Shown here: positions 49,901-63,100 of the stretch, one piece after another
How positions within the stretch are numbered: the first letter of the stretch is position 1
Layout: every line of letters begins with the position of its first letter
Source: Larus michahellis
Lineage: Eukaryota; Chordata; Aves; Charadriiformes; Laridae
Assembly: GCF_964199755.1 (NCBI RefSeq)
Contig: NC_133899.1
Span: forward strand, 24,965,446 to 25,029,445
Direction: 5' to 3'
Length of the DNA stretch: 64,000 bases
Notes under the pieces: generated by a model
The model's input: the letters and a program-made list of their open reading frames with translations, nothing else
What the model was told of the DNA's origin: nothing
The model's database searches: none
Translations under genes and position numbers: made by a program

Positions 49901-52321
49901 AAGATGGAGGTTGTGCAGGATGCGTGCGGGATCGCCTCGCTGCCGGCAGCTCGCCATCGTTGACTGACTTGCAGGTAGCGTTGCCTTCTTTCTTTATTTC
50001 TGGTGCTTTTTATGCTGGAAAGCACGAAATCCCCTCCCTGGGCTGCGTGGGGGTGGCTGGTTCTCACTGAGCTGGTGCGGAGTCCGGTGAGCCCCCACCA
50101 TCCCTCGCTGTGGGGACATGCGAGGCCACCAGAGCTACGGTCCCTCACCAAAACCTCCCCCGGGCTGTAGGGCAGGGCTGGCCCCGGGCAGGGACCACGC
50201 ACCCGATGCTCCTCTCCTTTGGGGATCATATTTTTCTTGCTGGTTTTATGGGCTCCCCGGTGCCTCCTCCCTCAGCCCATCCAGACTCATCGGGGGTAAG
50301 TTTTTGGGGCTGCCTGGTGGTATGGCACTGAGAGGGGGGGTTTGACTCCAATACTCCGGGTGCTAGGGGACACGTTGGGAGGTGGCATTTAGCTCTCTGT
50401 GCTGTCTGACTGGGGGAACTGGTTCTGGTGGTGTGGAAGGAGGGTCGGGTGCTGGAGAGGCCTCGGGGGGAGGGGAGGGGGGGGGCAGGAGGTGGCTGAC
50501 CCTGAAGATAAGAAGCTCAAAGATGCCTGGGGAGCTCCCACAGGTCGGAGTCGCCTTTGCTGTGGGCTTGGCTGTGAGTTTTGGGGCTGCCGGGGTGTGC
50601 AGGGCTCTCCCCATGCTGGTACCCGGCACCAGCCACCATCTGTGTGTGCTGGACCAGGGGCGCGGGTGGGAAATGGGGGTTTTTGGCATGAGAACCAGGG
50701 AACTAGTTCGCTGCCTTCCTTCTGCTTGCAGGCACCTGAGTTTTCGGGTGCTGACTCCTCCGTTGCACCCCGGGTTGAAGGCAAACGCTTCTGCACCCTC
50801 GCTCCTCCCCGCAGCAGCGCTTCGTTCTTTGCTAAAGCAGCTCAAGAAGCATCTGGGGGGATGGGAAAAACAACCCAGGGGGCACTGAGGATATGAAACT
50901 CAGGTAGAGCGATGTGGGGATGGGGAGGGATTGCGTCCGTTCTCTCGAGAGGTCTGGCGATGTCCTTATCAGTGTCAGCGCGGGAGGAAGGACGGCCGGG
51001 CTGGGCTATTTCTGTCCCGTGGACCCTGCTTGGCACCGGCCCCGCATCCCTCGGCAGGCGCGGGAGCCCGATGCTGCTCCGCGTTGGCATCTGCATCCTG
51101 CGGCCAGAGAAATCAAGGACACGGCTGCTGCAGTGTCTGCCCCGGCCAGAGGTTTCCCAGTTACCCAGCTGCGTTGGTGGGACAGGCTTTTCTGATGGTC
51201 CCTCTGCCGCGGGGCGCTTGCGCGAGCTGGTGTGGTGGCTCGTGATGGCTCTTGGAGATCAGAGTGGTCCTTGAGGCCGCGGTGGTGGGCAGGGGCCTGA
51301 GATCGGGGTGCACCGTGCATTTGGGGCAGCTCCGCCTGTTCTGGGATATCTGTCCGCAGGCGGCGATGCCGAGAGCCAGGAGGGGAGGTGGCTGCTCCGT
51401 AGCAGGGCTGGATGGCGAGGGGGTTTGGATAGGACCCCACACACACACACCTTGGGAAATCTGGCTGAGACAACCTGCAGCGGTGTGGGGACAACAAAAT
51501 TCACATGGAGATGGGGGATGCTCTGAGGCTGACTGAGCGTCCTGGGATTGTGTCCTTGGGGCATCAGGTCCCTACAATGCCATTGCCATTTGGCGCGTCC
51601 TGGCGATGACGGCTGTGGTGCCTGTTGTGCCCCCTGGGGTGGTGGCATGTCCCCCTGTGGTGTCATTGCACTGGGTTATGCTGCTGTGGCCCTGAGACGG
51701 CGGGGAGCCCTGCAGCCAGGCTGCCAGCCAAATCCTTCATTTCAGACAAGAAATTTGCCTCCCTGCTCCCCTGCCGAAACAATTCTGGGGGCTGCAATGC
51801 TCTGAATAGCGCTGGGATGGGAGAGATGAAAAATTGTTGGCCTGGAGAGGAAGATGAATCCCTCGGGCAAGTGGTGGGGAAACCACCTGGGCTTTCTTTG
51901 CTGGGGTCAGCTCTGCGCCAGCGCTGGGTTTGCTGCCACCTTAGCGATGTCCCCTGCCAAATGCGTCTGCCTTCAGAGGGGGTTTGACCTGAAGTACCTA
52001 AAGGAGGGCAGTGACCCAGCGGGGACGTGTCATCCCCAGGCACAGGGCACCGTGCGGCTTTGTGCCAGGGCTGTGGAGGAAAGCAGAGATGCTGCACGCC
52101 GGCATCAACAGGGCTGGTGGTACCTGGGTCTCCCTGCAGCCAGGCCAGCATCAAAAGGAGCATATTTGGCACAGGGATGTGGGTTTGGTTCATGAAGGGG
52201 GGTGTGCACGGTGGCTGGGTGGGGGGAGAGGCAGCGGTTGGGGTCTTCTGCTGTCCCCAGTGCAGGCACAGCCCCACGCTTTGCTCCCTGCTGCTGGTGG
52301 GCTGTTGCTGCCAAGGTGGTT
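46921..52321 (+). other. NIN first intron (putative), first part
   Basis: 5.4 kb with no coding exon recognised. It holds AT-rich patches at 47640-47910 and 48890-49150 that look like regulatory sequence, and a (TCC)n run at 49566-49592. Several long open frames after 50300 have no protein similarity. Confidence 0.6.
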
Positions 52322-53085
52322 TATAGAATCATAGGGTTGGAAGGGACCTCTGGAGATCATCTAGTCCAACCCCCTGCCAGAGCAGGGTCACCCAGAGCAG
52401 GTTGCACAGGAATGTGTCCAGGCAGGTTTGGAATGTCTCCAGAGTTGGAGACTCCACCACCTCTCTGGGCAGCCTATGCCAGGGCTCTGCCACCCTCAAA
52501 GGAAAGAAGTTCCTCCTCATGTTTAGGTGGAACTTCCTATGCTCAGGTTTGTGCCCATTACCTCTTGTCCTGTCTCCAGGCACCACTGGGAAGAGTATGG
52601 CCCCATCCTCCTGACAGCCATCCTTTAAGTGTTTATAAGTGTTGATCAGGTCCCCCCTCAGCCATCTTTTTTCCAGACTGAAGAGACCCAAATCCCTCAG
52701 TCTTTCTCCAAAAGGGAGGTGTTCCAGTCCCCTCAGCATCTTGGTAGCCCTTTGCTGCACCCTCTCCAGCAGTTCCCTGTCCCTCTTGAACTGGAGAGCC
52801 CAGAACTGGACACAGCACTCCAGGTGTGGCCTCACCAGGGCAGAGCAGAGGGGGAGGATGACCTCCCTCCACCTGCTGGCCACACTCTTCTTGATGCCCC
52901 CCAGGATGCCATTGGCCTTCTTGGCCATGAGGGCACACTGCTGGCTCATGGTCATCCTGTTGTCCACCAGGACTCCCAGGTCTCTTTCCAGCAGGTCACC
53001 CCCAACCTGTCCTGGTGCAGGGGGTTATTCCTCCCCAGGTGCAGCACCCTACACTTGCCCTCATTGAATTTCATAAGGGGTTGTT
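52322..53085 (-). mobile_element. CR1 LINE 3' fragment with a long open frame, minus orientation
   Basis: It begins tagaatcatagggttggaag, the reverse complement of a CR1 3' end. On the minus strand a frame of over 200 codons (52329-52967) encodes the C-terminal region of the CR1 ORF2 protein (motifs [34 protein letters not shown]). The frame appears to shift near 53000 and resumes as far as about 53075. It differs in subfamily from the copies in PYGL. Confidence 0.92.
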
Positions 53086-53525
53086 TGTGTTCTTGCTAAG
53101 GGTGGGCAAAGCATCACCTGCAACACCTGGGAACCAGCAGAGCTCAAGGGAACAATTTTCCCCTGCAGCACCTCAGCTGCTCCAGCTGAGCCAAGTGAGC
53201 TGCTTGTGGAGCCAGTACAAGGTGGCAGGTAGGGACGTGCCACCTGGGGCTGTCCCTGCCTGGGCTTTCCCCACCCTGAAGGTTTGGCTCTGCAGCTTTT
53301 TTTTTTTTTTCCTTTGGTCTTTCTGCTGTGTGACTTGTGGCTTCACCAAGTGGGACACGAGAGGCTGGAGGGAGGGGGTGGCAGAGCAACCAGGCTCACT
53401 TCATGTGAACAAAAACCGCACCAAAGAGCCTGGTGGGCTGTCCCTGCACCCCCAGCCCTTGGGGTTTTTCCGCCTCGGCGTGCCCTGCTGCGGTTGATGC
53501 TTACTGTCCCCGTCTCTCCCCGCAG

Positions 53526-53729
53526 GTGAGCGTGGCAGGCTATGGGATGGATGAAGCTGAGCAGGACCAGTATGAAGCTCGCCTCAAGGAGCTCTTCGAC
53601 AGCTTCGACAGCACGGGCACAGGGTCCCTGGGGCAGGAGGAGCTCACCGACCTCTGCCACATGCTGCACCTGGAGGAGGTGGCCCCGGCGCTGCAGCAGA
53701 CCCTCCTCCAAGGCAACCTCCTAGGCAGG
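53526..53729 (+). CDS. NIN: NIN start-codon exon (coding from 53547)
   Basis: Acceptor ctccccgcag, donor gtaagg. The first 21 bases are 5' UTR, and 61 codons follow from the ATG. The frame is also open upstream of the ATG, but no better start is seen. Confidence 0.93.
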
Positions 53730-56700
53730 GTAAGGCTGGGGCGATGGCGGGGTTGGTCCGGGGCTTGGGATCAAGGCAGTGCTGGGCTGTGTGTGTGCGA
53801 GAGGGTGACGGAAAGAGGCTGGATGTCTGTCATGTGTGAGTATCCAACATCCCTGGGGCTGCGGGACTGACGAGGTCTGTTGTTCTGTTCAGAGTGGGCG
53901 CAGGGCGGGTTTTAAGAGTGATAACGGGGAAGGAAACTGCTTCTCGCTGTGTCCTCCCTGACTGGAGGCAGCCCGAAACTCTCAGAAACCGCCACTTCAC
54001 CCTCAGCTGGCACTGCGCTGATGCCGGGCATGTTTTCCTAGCATCCAGGATGCCCTCACACCGATGCTCGGCTGAGCCCACGCTGGCTCACACAGCACAC
54101 GTGTCCCTCAACACCTGGTAGTGCCACCTATGGCCTGGGTCGTGTTCCCCCAAACCAGCTCCCCGGGTGCTTGGGGTGTGATGGGGACCTAAAGCCAGGG
54201 CTCGAGCCTGTGATTTACCTTGGCTTAAGCTGTAGTTAAACTGGTGGGGCCGCACGCAGCCCTGCACGCTTCTCTAAAGTAGAGAATATTGTCTGACTCC
54301 AGCCGTCGCTGGCTGTGCCGCCTTCGTCCACGTTACCTGGTGTCAGTGTCCACACGCTGCTGATCTTCTCACAGACCCACCCGGAATAGGTTTTTGGGGA
54401 CAAATGTCTCATTCCTTCTGCGGGGCTGCAGCGTCCCTGTGGAGGGGAGCTGTGGTGGGTGAGCACATCGCGTTTTCCAAAGAGATTTTTCCAGTTGTGG
54501 TTGTACGTTTCTAGCGTTAAATGCCAGGGTGTTGAGCAAAAGCTGCTCGCCCTTTGGGAGACCTCTGTGTTCAGCATGGATGTCCTTGTGCTCCTGCGTT
54601 ACCTCCTTCCCAGCACGCTGTGCTCGGATTGCATCAGATGCTTCCTTAAAATCACCCTGAAATCCCATCACTGCTCATTAAAATCAGAAAACGCAGAGCA
54701 GGGCGGCCAGGGCTCTCCGTAGACATGAGCTAAGCAGCCGTCCCGACTCCAATTTCCTATCAGGCTGCAGTTTTCACGTAATGAAATAATTCCTTTAACG
54801 AGCAAAGCCTCCTCTTCCTCACCTCCCCCTGGGACATAGCTCTTCTGCTGACAGCAGACGGACGGATCCAGCCGGAGGTTTCTGACCTTTGGGAATTGCA
54901 GTGTGGCATTTGCTCCAGCACTGGAGACTCCGTGCTGCTCGTCCGTCTTGAGCTCCCGCTGCTCGGATGCTCTTATCTGGCTTTTGCCACTCGCGGGGTG
55001 GTGGGATAGAGGGAAAGGAAGAGCAGGACTAAAGGTGTGGTGGTCACAGGTGGCCAAGGCTAAAGCAGCAGAGCTCAACCCTGTGGCCTGCTCAGAGTGG
55101 CTGAAAAGCCAAGTTCAAGGCAGTAACGCTCAGCCCGGTGGCACCAAAAATTCCCTGCTAAAGCATCCCGAGTGCCGGGTCATGCTCGCCCTGTTCCTGT
55201 CCAACCTTGGTGACGGTTGGACTCAATCTGAAAGGTCCCTTCCAACCTAGACAATGCTATGTTCCAGCCAGGAGCTCCAGCCCAGGGCAGGAGGCATCCC
55301 GAGGAGCATTTTTATTTCGTTGCCTCCCTTTGTCTTCGGGGACGGTTCTCGCTTCCAACCTGCGACTCGAACGTCAGGATGATCTTTGTCTCCTGCGTTT
55401 CCTCCTGTCTCCCCAGCATTTGTGCTCGTTAGCAGCGGCAATGGCCCATGTCTAAGCGCGAGCCTGATTTAATAGCTCTCGAATCCTCTGGGTTTCCAAG
55501 GGAGCTCGTCGGGAGAATAGCAGCAAACACGTTGCTCCCCGAGCGCCAGCTTCTTGCACCTGCCCCGTCGGCTCCTTGCCGCAGATGGTCCCTCCGGGCG
55601 GCGGGAGCAGCCTTTGTTCCCTGCGCTTCCAGGGGCCGGGATTTATGGGAGGGCACCGGGGTAGGGGCAGGGAGGGGGGGACGCGTTTTGTCTGCCGAGG
55701 GGTGATTCCTCAGTGGGCCACGTGCTTGGCTTTTGTGCCAGGGGCTGCGCTCCGGGGGGATGAATGTGGCGGGATGGGGATGCTGGGTTGGAGTGGGAGC
55801 TGAGCTGACGTCCCTGCCAGGGGCCACGCGTGCTGCCTCCCTCTGTGCAATGCTTTGGGGATTAATGGGTACACGTTATCTCTGGGGTCTGGCTCAGGGG
55901 GGTGGAAATCCTGCCCCAGCAGAGCCAAACCATCCCAGAAACCGCTCTTCTCATGCGATTGCGTGCGGAGGCGATGCTCACAGCAATTCCTGGGATTCCT
56001 TGGGAAGGCTGTTCCCCCGGGCCCTCTCGCACTTGAGAGGATGCATGCCTTTCTCGCCCGGCCTCCAAGAGGCAGTTTAATTAGCTATCCTGGGGACACC
56101 ATGGCAGCAGCACACGGGGGCTGTGGTTAGACAATTTGCAGGGTTGGGGGTAAGTCGGGCACCTCCGGACCCCGCGCAAGGACCGTCCTTGGTGGCTGTC
56201 CTTGAGCAAGGACGGGGAGTTCAGGTTTCACCTTGCTAAGGCATTAGCAATCCCGCAGCGAGGACACTGCAGCATGGGGTTTCGCTCATCAGCTTCTTTC
56301 CGTGCTTTGGTTGGTCACCTCTTGCAAATATACCCCCTCCGAGCCCCCTGTGACGCTGCTCCCCTTAATGCCCAGTGGCTTTTTACATCCCAGGAGGAGA
56401 CTTGGTTGCAAAGTTGCCCTATGTCTTCCCCACCTTGATTATTTCCCTCTGCAACCTTCTGGCTGCTGCTGGAAGGAGTTTGCAGGCAGGCCAGGGCTTT
56501 GGGAACAGGACTCCAGTCCAAGATCAAGGCGAAGGGAGGTGGAAGGAGCCACCGATGTTGGTCTGCCCCAGAGAGACAGGGATTTTCAGGCTCCTGCTTT
56601 GCATTGCAGGGACAAACAGCACGAAGCAGCAGGTAGCTTGGCACATGCGTGCTCTCTTTCTAGTGCTAATAAGTCACAGCTTCATAGGAAACTTGCTTTA

Positions 56701-59700
56701 AAGCCGGCATCGAGATTTCTCAAAGGTGCTGGGGTTGCTCAGCAGCTGGCAGCTTGGTTGGTCCCCGATTACCGTGGGGAGGCTGGGCTGGCTGCGTCTG
56801 TGCAGCATGTTAGTCTTGTTTGCCTCTGATTTACTCGTTCTGGGAAAACTCTCCTCACCGGGGGCTTAACGTGCCCCCAGTGGTGCGCAGGGCCCTGGTC
56901 TCCCTGTGGGGTTTGCAGGGATGTGTGTCCTGTCCCTGATCTGGGGCGGGCGGGGGGGGACACGAGCATGCGCCCCGCCGCTGCCTCCCAAACTCTGCGT
57001 GTTCGGGATGGTTTGGATCAGCCCTCGGGTTGCTGTTTGAGAATCCTGTGAGCGGATGCACAAGTTGGTGCTTCCAAAATTAATCGACCCCATTGAAAAG
57101 AGCGTTAAACTTTAAACACCCCAACACTGTTTTTATCATAGAATCACAGAATGGGTTTGGGTTGGAAGGGACCTTTAAAGATAATCTCGTTCCAACCCCT
57201 GCCCCGGGCAGGGACACCTCCCACCAGACCAGGTTGCTCCAAGCCCCGTCCAGCCTGGCCTTGAACACCTCCAGGGATGGGGCAGCCACAGCTTCTCTGG
57301 GCAACCTGGGCCAGGGGCTCACCACCCTCATCATAAAGAATTTCTTGGGTTGGCTTCAGTGTCTGGGGCTACTTCCCAGAAGCGGATGGTGCTTTGAGCC
57401 CATTCTTTTGCTGGGAATGTTCTCTAAGCGAAAGCCAAAGGCTGTTGCTGCAGACTTGTACCTGCCCACATGGGCTGTCACATCCCTGGAAGTGCCCCTC
57501 GTGCTTGCGGGGAGCCCACAGCCTCCATGGCATGGGCTTTCCTGGCAGGACCGTGCCCTTCTATCACAGCAGATGGGTGCTGGGGGCGTCTGGATACTGA
57601 GGACGGACATGGCGGGTGCTGGATGCCGTGAGCATCATTTGCTCAATATCTCCTGGGGGTGAACATCCCCCCTGCATGCCCACTGGCATTTAAACCGGAT
57701 GGAGATACAGAGCGGGGGCACCGCTGGGGAGCGGTGGTGAAGGATTGCTTTCTTTAAAATGCGAGATATTACAGCATTTGTGGCTTTGCTGTCCCGCAGG
57801 CTGCCTGCCGGGCTTGGACCTGAGCACAGCTTCGCTTTGAACAGTTGCATTTCTCCAAGTACTCCTTGGTGTACAGACATGCCGCATACAGGCATGCGGC
57901 ATCCGATGTCAAATGCGCACCACGAACAGATGCTGGTTTTCCTGGTTGTCTGGTGTCGGGATGGGCCAGAGGTTTCCCTGAAAAGAAATATCCCTCCCTC
58001 TGCCAGCTTGGGCTACACCTGTAGAGTACAAACTGCTGCTCCGAAGCGTTTCAGGACCCTTCTGAGCCTGTGCCAGCGCTCGCCGTGTGTCTCTGTGCTG
58101 CTGATTTGCATTTTAAATGTCGAAATCCTGCTGCGCTGGCACGGGGAGGGGGGAGGCTGGAGGATGGCCTCCCCCTGCCCCACAGTCTAATCTTCCCCGG
58201 GTTCCTTTGGACGTGGTGGTCATGGTAAAATCGCCGGGTGGCTGCGGCACCCGGGCCATCTGTCCCCCCGCACAGCTGCGGCAGTGAGGGCTCAGCCCCC
58301 TGCTCCCTTCCTCCCCTTCATTAGTGCTTCTTGGCAATCGCAAGTTCCGGGGCTCGTTAGGCAGGGCAGGGTCCAGGGCAGTGGTGCTCCCCGCACCTGC
58401 CCGGGTGGTTTTACTCCACCTTCTCATTCAACGTGTTTGCAAGAGTGATGCAAAGTGGGTTTTGTTTTGTGTTTTTTCTTTTTTTTTTTATTTTATTTTC
58501 TTGCTGCTGTGAGATCTGTCCAAACCTGTCCCCAGCACCCATCGGAGGGACCGGCTCTCTCTGTCCCCGTGGCTGTTGTCACCGTTCCCTTGCCGAGAGA
58601 TCCCATGGGGAAAGGGGACCTGTTATTCGAACACCCTCATCTTTTATTCATCCTCATTTAGTCTAAATGTCAAGGTTTTTTTTGTTCTTTTTTTGTTTTT
58701 TTTTAATCAGGCAAATTCTCCTATCTCTGTAAACTGTCCTTTTGAAGTACACCAGCCCTTGGAAACGAATGGCAGCAGCAATTAGTATTCAGATGAAGGC
58801 ATCCCTGACAAGTTTCTTTGCTGGATGTATTTCTAACTGTTTAATTACTCAGGGAGCCTGTGTTTAAAACCACGGCGGCGATTTGTATCGCCCGAGCTGG
58901 GGATCAGGGTTCATCCCTGCATGGGGGGGGGGGGGCTTGTGGCTGAGCCCCCAGCTCCGCTGTCGTCCCCAAGCCTGTTGGGGAGCACGTTTCTCTTTTT
59001 TGGTCTGGTTTGACCCCAAAAACAGGCTGGCAAACTTCAGACCTCCCCCAGCAGTGTTAAAAATCCCCTCTGACTGCGGCTCCTGCCCTTTGTGCCGGAT
59101 TCGCAACGACCGGACCTGCAAGAGCAACCTCGGTGGGTCCTTTAAATACGAAGGATCTTGTTCAGTGCTAAAAATTCTCCTAACATTTATTTAGCCGGGA
59201 GAAATCGCAGCAGCCAGCTCTGCCTCGCTGCTCACCCATGTCAAATAGCTTCCCCAGCTGTCCCCGGGTTTCTGTCCCCCGTGGCTGGAATTGCTGGCAT
59301 TCCCCGGCGCGGCTGCGAAGGATGCTCTAGCCCCTTAGCAACTGTCTGTGGCGGTGAGACAGGAGGCTTTCCAGGAACACGCAGATGGAAAAGCAGGGGT
59401 GTGTGGGGGGGGAAACCAGACCCAAAACCCCAGTGGTAGGATCCTTGTTTTTCCCATCGACCTGGTATTTCCAGTCCAGCCCTCGCGGAGCTGCGGCTGG
59501 TGGGAGCTGGGACTGGCCTGGAAAGGGTGCGACTTTCTGCTGTCTGCTTTGGAAAGTGTTTTCTGAAGCTTAATTAGGGCAGTGGAGCATTTCCACAAGC
59601 GAGCCTCTCATCACTGGTCGGGACTGGTATCTCGCTGTAGGAGCCATCAACCTTGGGGAGGTCACCTCAAGTGATGGAGATGCTCCCTGGTCCTCTGGAC

Positions 59701-60119
59701 ACGTTATTTCGCCTTCTTTCTTGATTGGAAAAAACCCAACTAATGCACTAAAGCAGCAGTTTTAGGTCATTGTGGTAACAATCTTTTTTTTTTTTTCACA
59801 TGTTCAAAGACACGAACTGTGTCTTTAGGTTGCTTGCTGTCCTGTTTCCAGGCCCCAAAACTGAACGATGAGGTTCACTTGTGCCCCTCGCCGAGGCTCT
59901 TGGCGGGCACAGTGTGGTAATCTGGGAGGTTTGCGTTGCTGCCCATCTTCCTGCTGGATTATTGGCCTGATTTTTAATTATCTGTATCACTTAATTTCTT
60001 CCTTTCTTCCTCCCTCCCCCCCCCCCCCCCCCCCCAGGTCCACTTTGACCAATTTAAAGAAGCACTTATCCTCATCCTATCCAGAACCCTGTCAAATGAA
60101 GAGCACTTCCAAGAACCAG
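53526..60119 (+). CDS. NIN: NIN (ninein), first two coding exons; the rest lies beyond the window
   Basis: Two exons (53526-53729 and 60038-60119) join in frame and encode residues 1-88 and one base of the next codon. Ninein is a large coiled-coil protein of the mother centriole subdistal appendages that anchors microtubules and recruits gamma-tubulin complexes. The N-terminus shown is nearly all family-conserved. Residues 21-32 form an EF-hand-like loop (DSTGTGSLGQEE) with Thr at positions 3 and 5, so calcium binding is doubtful. The ATG at 53547 is used because it gives the family start MDEAEQDQ; the exon runs on upstream as 5' UTR. Later exons and the coiled coils are outside the window. 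The paralogue ninein-like protein is the alternative, but the ABHD12B-PYGL neighbours fit NIN. Confidence 0.94.
55205..55262 (+). mobile_element. CR1 3' terminal fragment
   Basis: ttggactcaatctgaaaggt followed by cccttccaacctagacaatg matches the CR1 3' end in plus orientation; only the last ~55 bp remain. Confidence 0.75.
57137..57345 (-). mobile_element. CR1 LINE 3' fragment, minus orientation
   Basis: It begins tcatagaatcacagaatggg and stops at ...aagaatttctt. It is of the same subfamily as the PYGL copies and is 5' truncated at nearly the same consensus point as the copy at 28597. Confidence 0.9.
60016..60035 (+). repeat. Poly-C run in the NIN splice acceptor
   Basis: Twenty C residues directly before the ag at 60036-60037, replacing the usual mixed pyrimidine tract. 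Confidence 0.92.
60038..60119 (+). CDS. NIN: NIN second coding exon
   Basis: The acceptor is a 20-C run followed by ag, and the donor is gtaaat. It encodes VHFDQFKEALILILSRTLSN and EEHFQEP, family-conserved, and ends one base into the next codon. Confidence 0.94.
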
Positions 60120-63100
60120 GTAAATACTAAAAATCCTCAAAAATAGTACGTTTTCTTTGGCAAAGTGGATTTGGGTGGATCTTGCAGAGGATCTTAGAAG
60201 AGAAAGCGCTTTTTAGGTGCTGAGATAAGCTCTTCTGCTTGGATGCCTAGGGAGAAGGGAGAGTTAAGGTCCGTTGTGGAGCCTTGTATAAAAGTGTTTT
60301 CTGAGCTATTAGATATTTATATCCCATTACCATGATCTAAATGCCCGGAAAGGCACGTGATGTCTGCGTGTAGACAACTAACAGCACTTTAGATGCTTGG
60401 AATGCCCAAAGGCTGCTAAATGGGCTGAGGTCTCTCTATCCCACAAGGCTTCTGGTGGCCAAGGGATGCTTTAGGAGGTCTCCAGCTGCAGCAGATAGCT
60501 ACGGGCGGGCAATCAAATGGCTGCTTTAGTGCTGCTGCTTCATCCCAGCTGGGTTTGTGAGCTCTGCCTCGGGGGGAGCCTTTGTTCTGGGCTGAGCTGG
60601 CTGCTGGTGCTGCTGAAGGGGCCGGCAGTGGGATTTGTCCCGGGGGGACAGCAGTGCCTTACGGAAAACCCATGCTGGCTGTGGATGCTGCTGTGGGTTT
60701 GTGAAGGTTAGAAGGGGAAGCTCTCTGCAAGAGCTCCTCCTGGAGATGGGCTGCTGGAGGTAGAAACACTCCTCCTGTCTAGCACTGGTTTTGATTTATT
60801 AGTATTTTTTTTTAAGTCCATTCTCTTTCCTTGTGTCTGGGATGAGTGGGGTGAGCTTAGTCCTGTCAGAAGCTACTTGGAGGTAGAATCATAGAATCGT
60901 CTGGGTTGGAAGGCATCTTTCAGATCATCGAGTCCAACCATCAACCCAACACTGCCCAACCCACCACTAAACCACGTCCCTCAGCACCGCATCTGCCCGG
61001 CTTTTAAATACCTCCAGGGATGGCGACTCCACCACTGCCCTGGGCAGCCTGTTCCAATGCTTGACAACCCTTTCGGGTGGAGAAATTTTTCTTAAAGGTG
61101 ATTCTGTTTCTCCCAGGGGACAGTCAGTCTGGCCCAAAGACGCTTCCGAAGAAGACAAGCCCTCTGACAAATCAACCTGGGGCTGGTCAGAGGGAAGCAG
61201 TGGGTGCTGCGAGTCCTCGCTGTCCTGTTTTCTCCTTCCCTTTGTTTCAGCGAGCCTTTAAAATGTGGCTTTTTAGACCCTCGGCAGGGAATAGGGTCAC
61301 AGCTTCGGTGTGGCCCCCCCCTCCCTGTGCAGAAGGGGCTGGTGGTGCTGGGAGCACTGGGGAGGTGTGGAGCCGGGGGAGGGCTCCAGCTGGAGCCGGG
61401 GGGGAGGGGGGTGCTGAGGTCTGCCTGGGTCACACCTGTATGTAAATCCCTAATCCTGCCTCAGGAGCAGCAGCGGGGGCACAAAATCCCCCAAGGAGAA
61501 AACAGTTTAGCAAGGGGGGAAGAGGGGGAAACTCCAGATTTCCTCTCTGGGAGCATCAGCCTCAGCTGGAGCATCCCACGCCGGAGAGTGCAGCAAGTCT
61601 GCAAAATTCCAACTTTTCCCCCTTAAATAGGCCACAAAAACTGCAAGAGACGCAATTGATGGGGTGGTTATTCCCCCCCACCCCTCTTTTCCAAAGCTCT
61701 TAATGCTTAGAGGGAGATGGGCGATGACACTTCTTGCACCCAGCGTCCCTCAATGTAGTTTTCCCACAGGTCAGTGGGTGCTCGGGAGCGAAGGGGGGAG
61801 CCTGGACGGTGCCTGGTGAGGGGTTGTTTGTTCAGCCATCCCTTCCACCCACCTCGGATCGGAGCTGGACGCAGCCCCGGCCAACCAGAACTAATCCGGC
61901 GCTCCACGTTTATTGGGGAAAACCTATACGGCTGAGAAGCTCCGGCTTGATTTAAATATAAATAAATCTTCTAGAAAAGGGCTAAATTCGGGGTTATTGC
62001 AGGGGAAATTACAAATGCAGCCGGCAAGAGGCTGCGTCGGAGCCGGAGAACCCTCCTTGGGAACGCGTTTGTCAGCTGGGGTTTGTGTGGCAGGTAATCA
62101 AAGGGCACGGGGTGCAGGTAGGGAGCCTGACACCCAGCAGCCCTGGGAGGCATTTATTTTTATTTTTTTTTAATGCATTTTGACAGGCCGGTTAACGCCA
62201 AAGTCTTTGCTGCTTTTAATTTAGATCAAACTCGCGATTGGGAGAACAAGCTGCTTTGCGCTGTTGGTGTCGAACTGTCAGGGGCTGTGGAAGTGCTGGT
62301 GTTACAGCCCGCCCCGGGCTTGGGAAAAATTGAGTTAAGAGCTCCAAATCATATCATTTAAATGAAAATTTAATTTAGCGGGGGGGGGAGGGAAAAAAAA
62401 AAAACGCAGTTTTTAAGGCTATTTGCTGTATCTGGAGAGTTTTCTCTGTGAGGAAGCGGCTGTGTATCTTGACGCTGTGGTTTTACCCGGGGACTTGGGT
62501 GATGGGAAGGTCCCCTGGGTCTGCGAGCAGCTGGAGGGCTTGTGGCTTCGTTCTCGGAACCAGCTGCTCCCCAGCAGCCCCCAGACAGCCCATGCTACGT
62601 GGCCAAGGGGACCCGGCAGGGGACGGCACCGTTGTCCCCAAGGGCGCAGCGCAGCCTGAGCTCAGGGAGGATGGCTTGGCACAAGGAGCCCCGGGGGTGA
62701 CAGGGCAGCACCCCCCCCCGCCCGGGGTCACAGCAGGACCCAGGGGCTGGGGGGAGAAGGAACAAAAGCAGTTCCCGCAGAAGCAGCGGCTGGTGGGGGT
62801 TTCCCCATTTTGGGGGGGAAGCAGCAGGTGGGAGAGGCACTCAGGCTTGCAGGGAGCAGCTGATATATTTATTTAATTTCTCAGCAAAGAAGCTAAATTC
62901 CCTTTCCGAAGGGAATACTGGCACGGAGGATGGTCCTGGCGTGCTGCGGGCACTTTGCCCGGGAAGCAGCCCTGAAAAGCGAGGCGGGCAGAGCTCCCGG
63001 CGCCGCAGCTGTCAGCTCTGTCCCCTCCAGGACGTTGGTGTGGGGACACAGACCCGGCCGCGAACCGGAGCATCACCCTGCCGGGAAAACCCCAGCTCTG

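Larger units (their letters stand above)
53730..60037 (+). other. NIN intron between the first two coding exons
   Basis: 6.3 kb. It holds CR1 fragments at 55205-55262 and 57137-57345, a possible regulatory patch at 58780-58865 and a G run at 58923-58936. No further exon was recognised. Confidence 0.85.

Noticed and set aside
49702-49980. Possible alternative NIN first exon with donors at about 49733 or 49974
   Set aside because: Donor-like strings alone are too common; there is no CpG island, ATG context or family match to support it.
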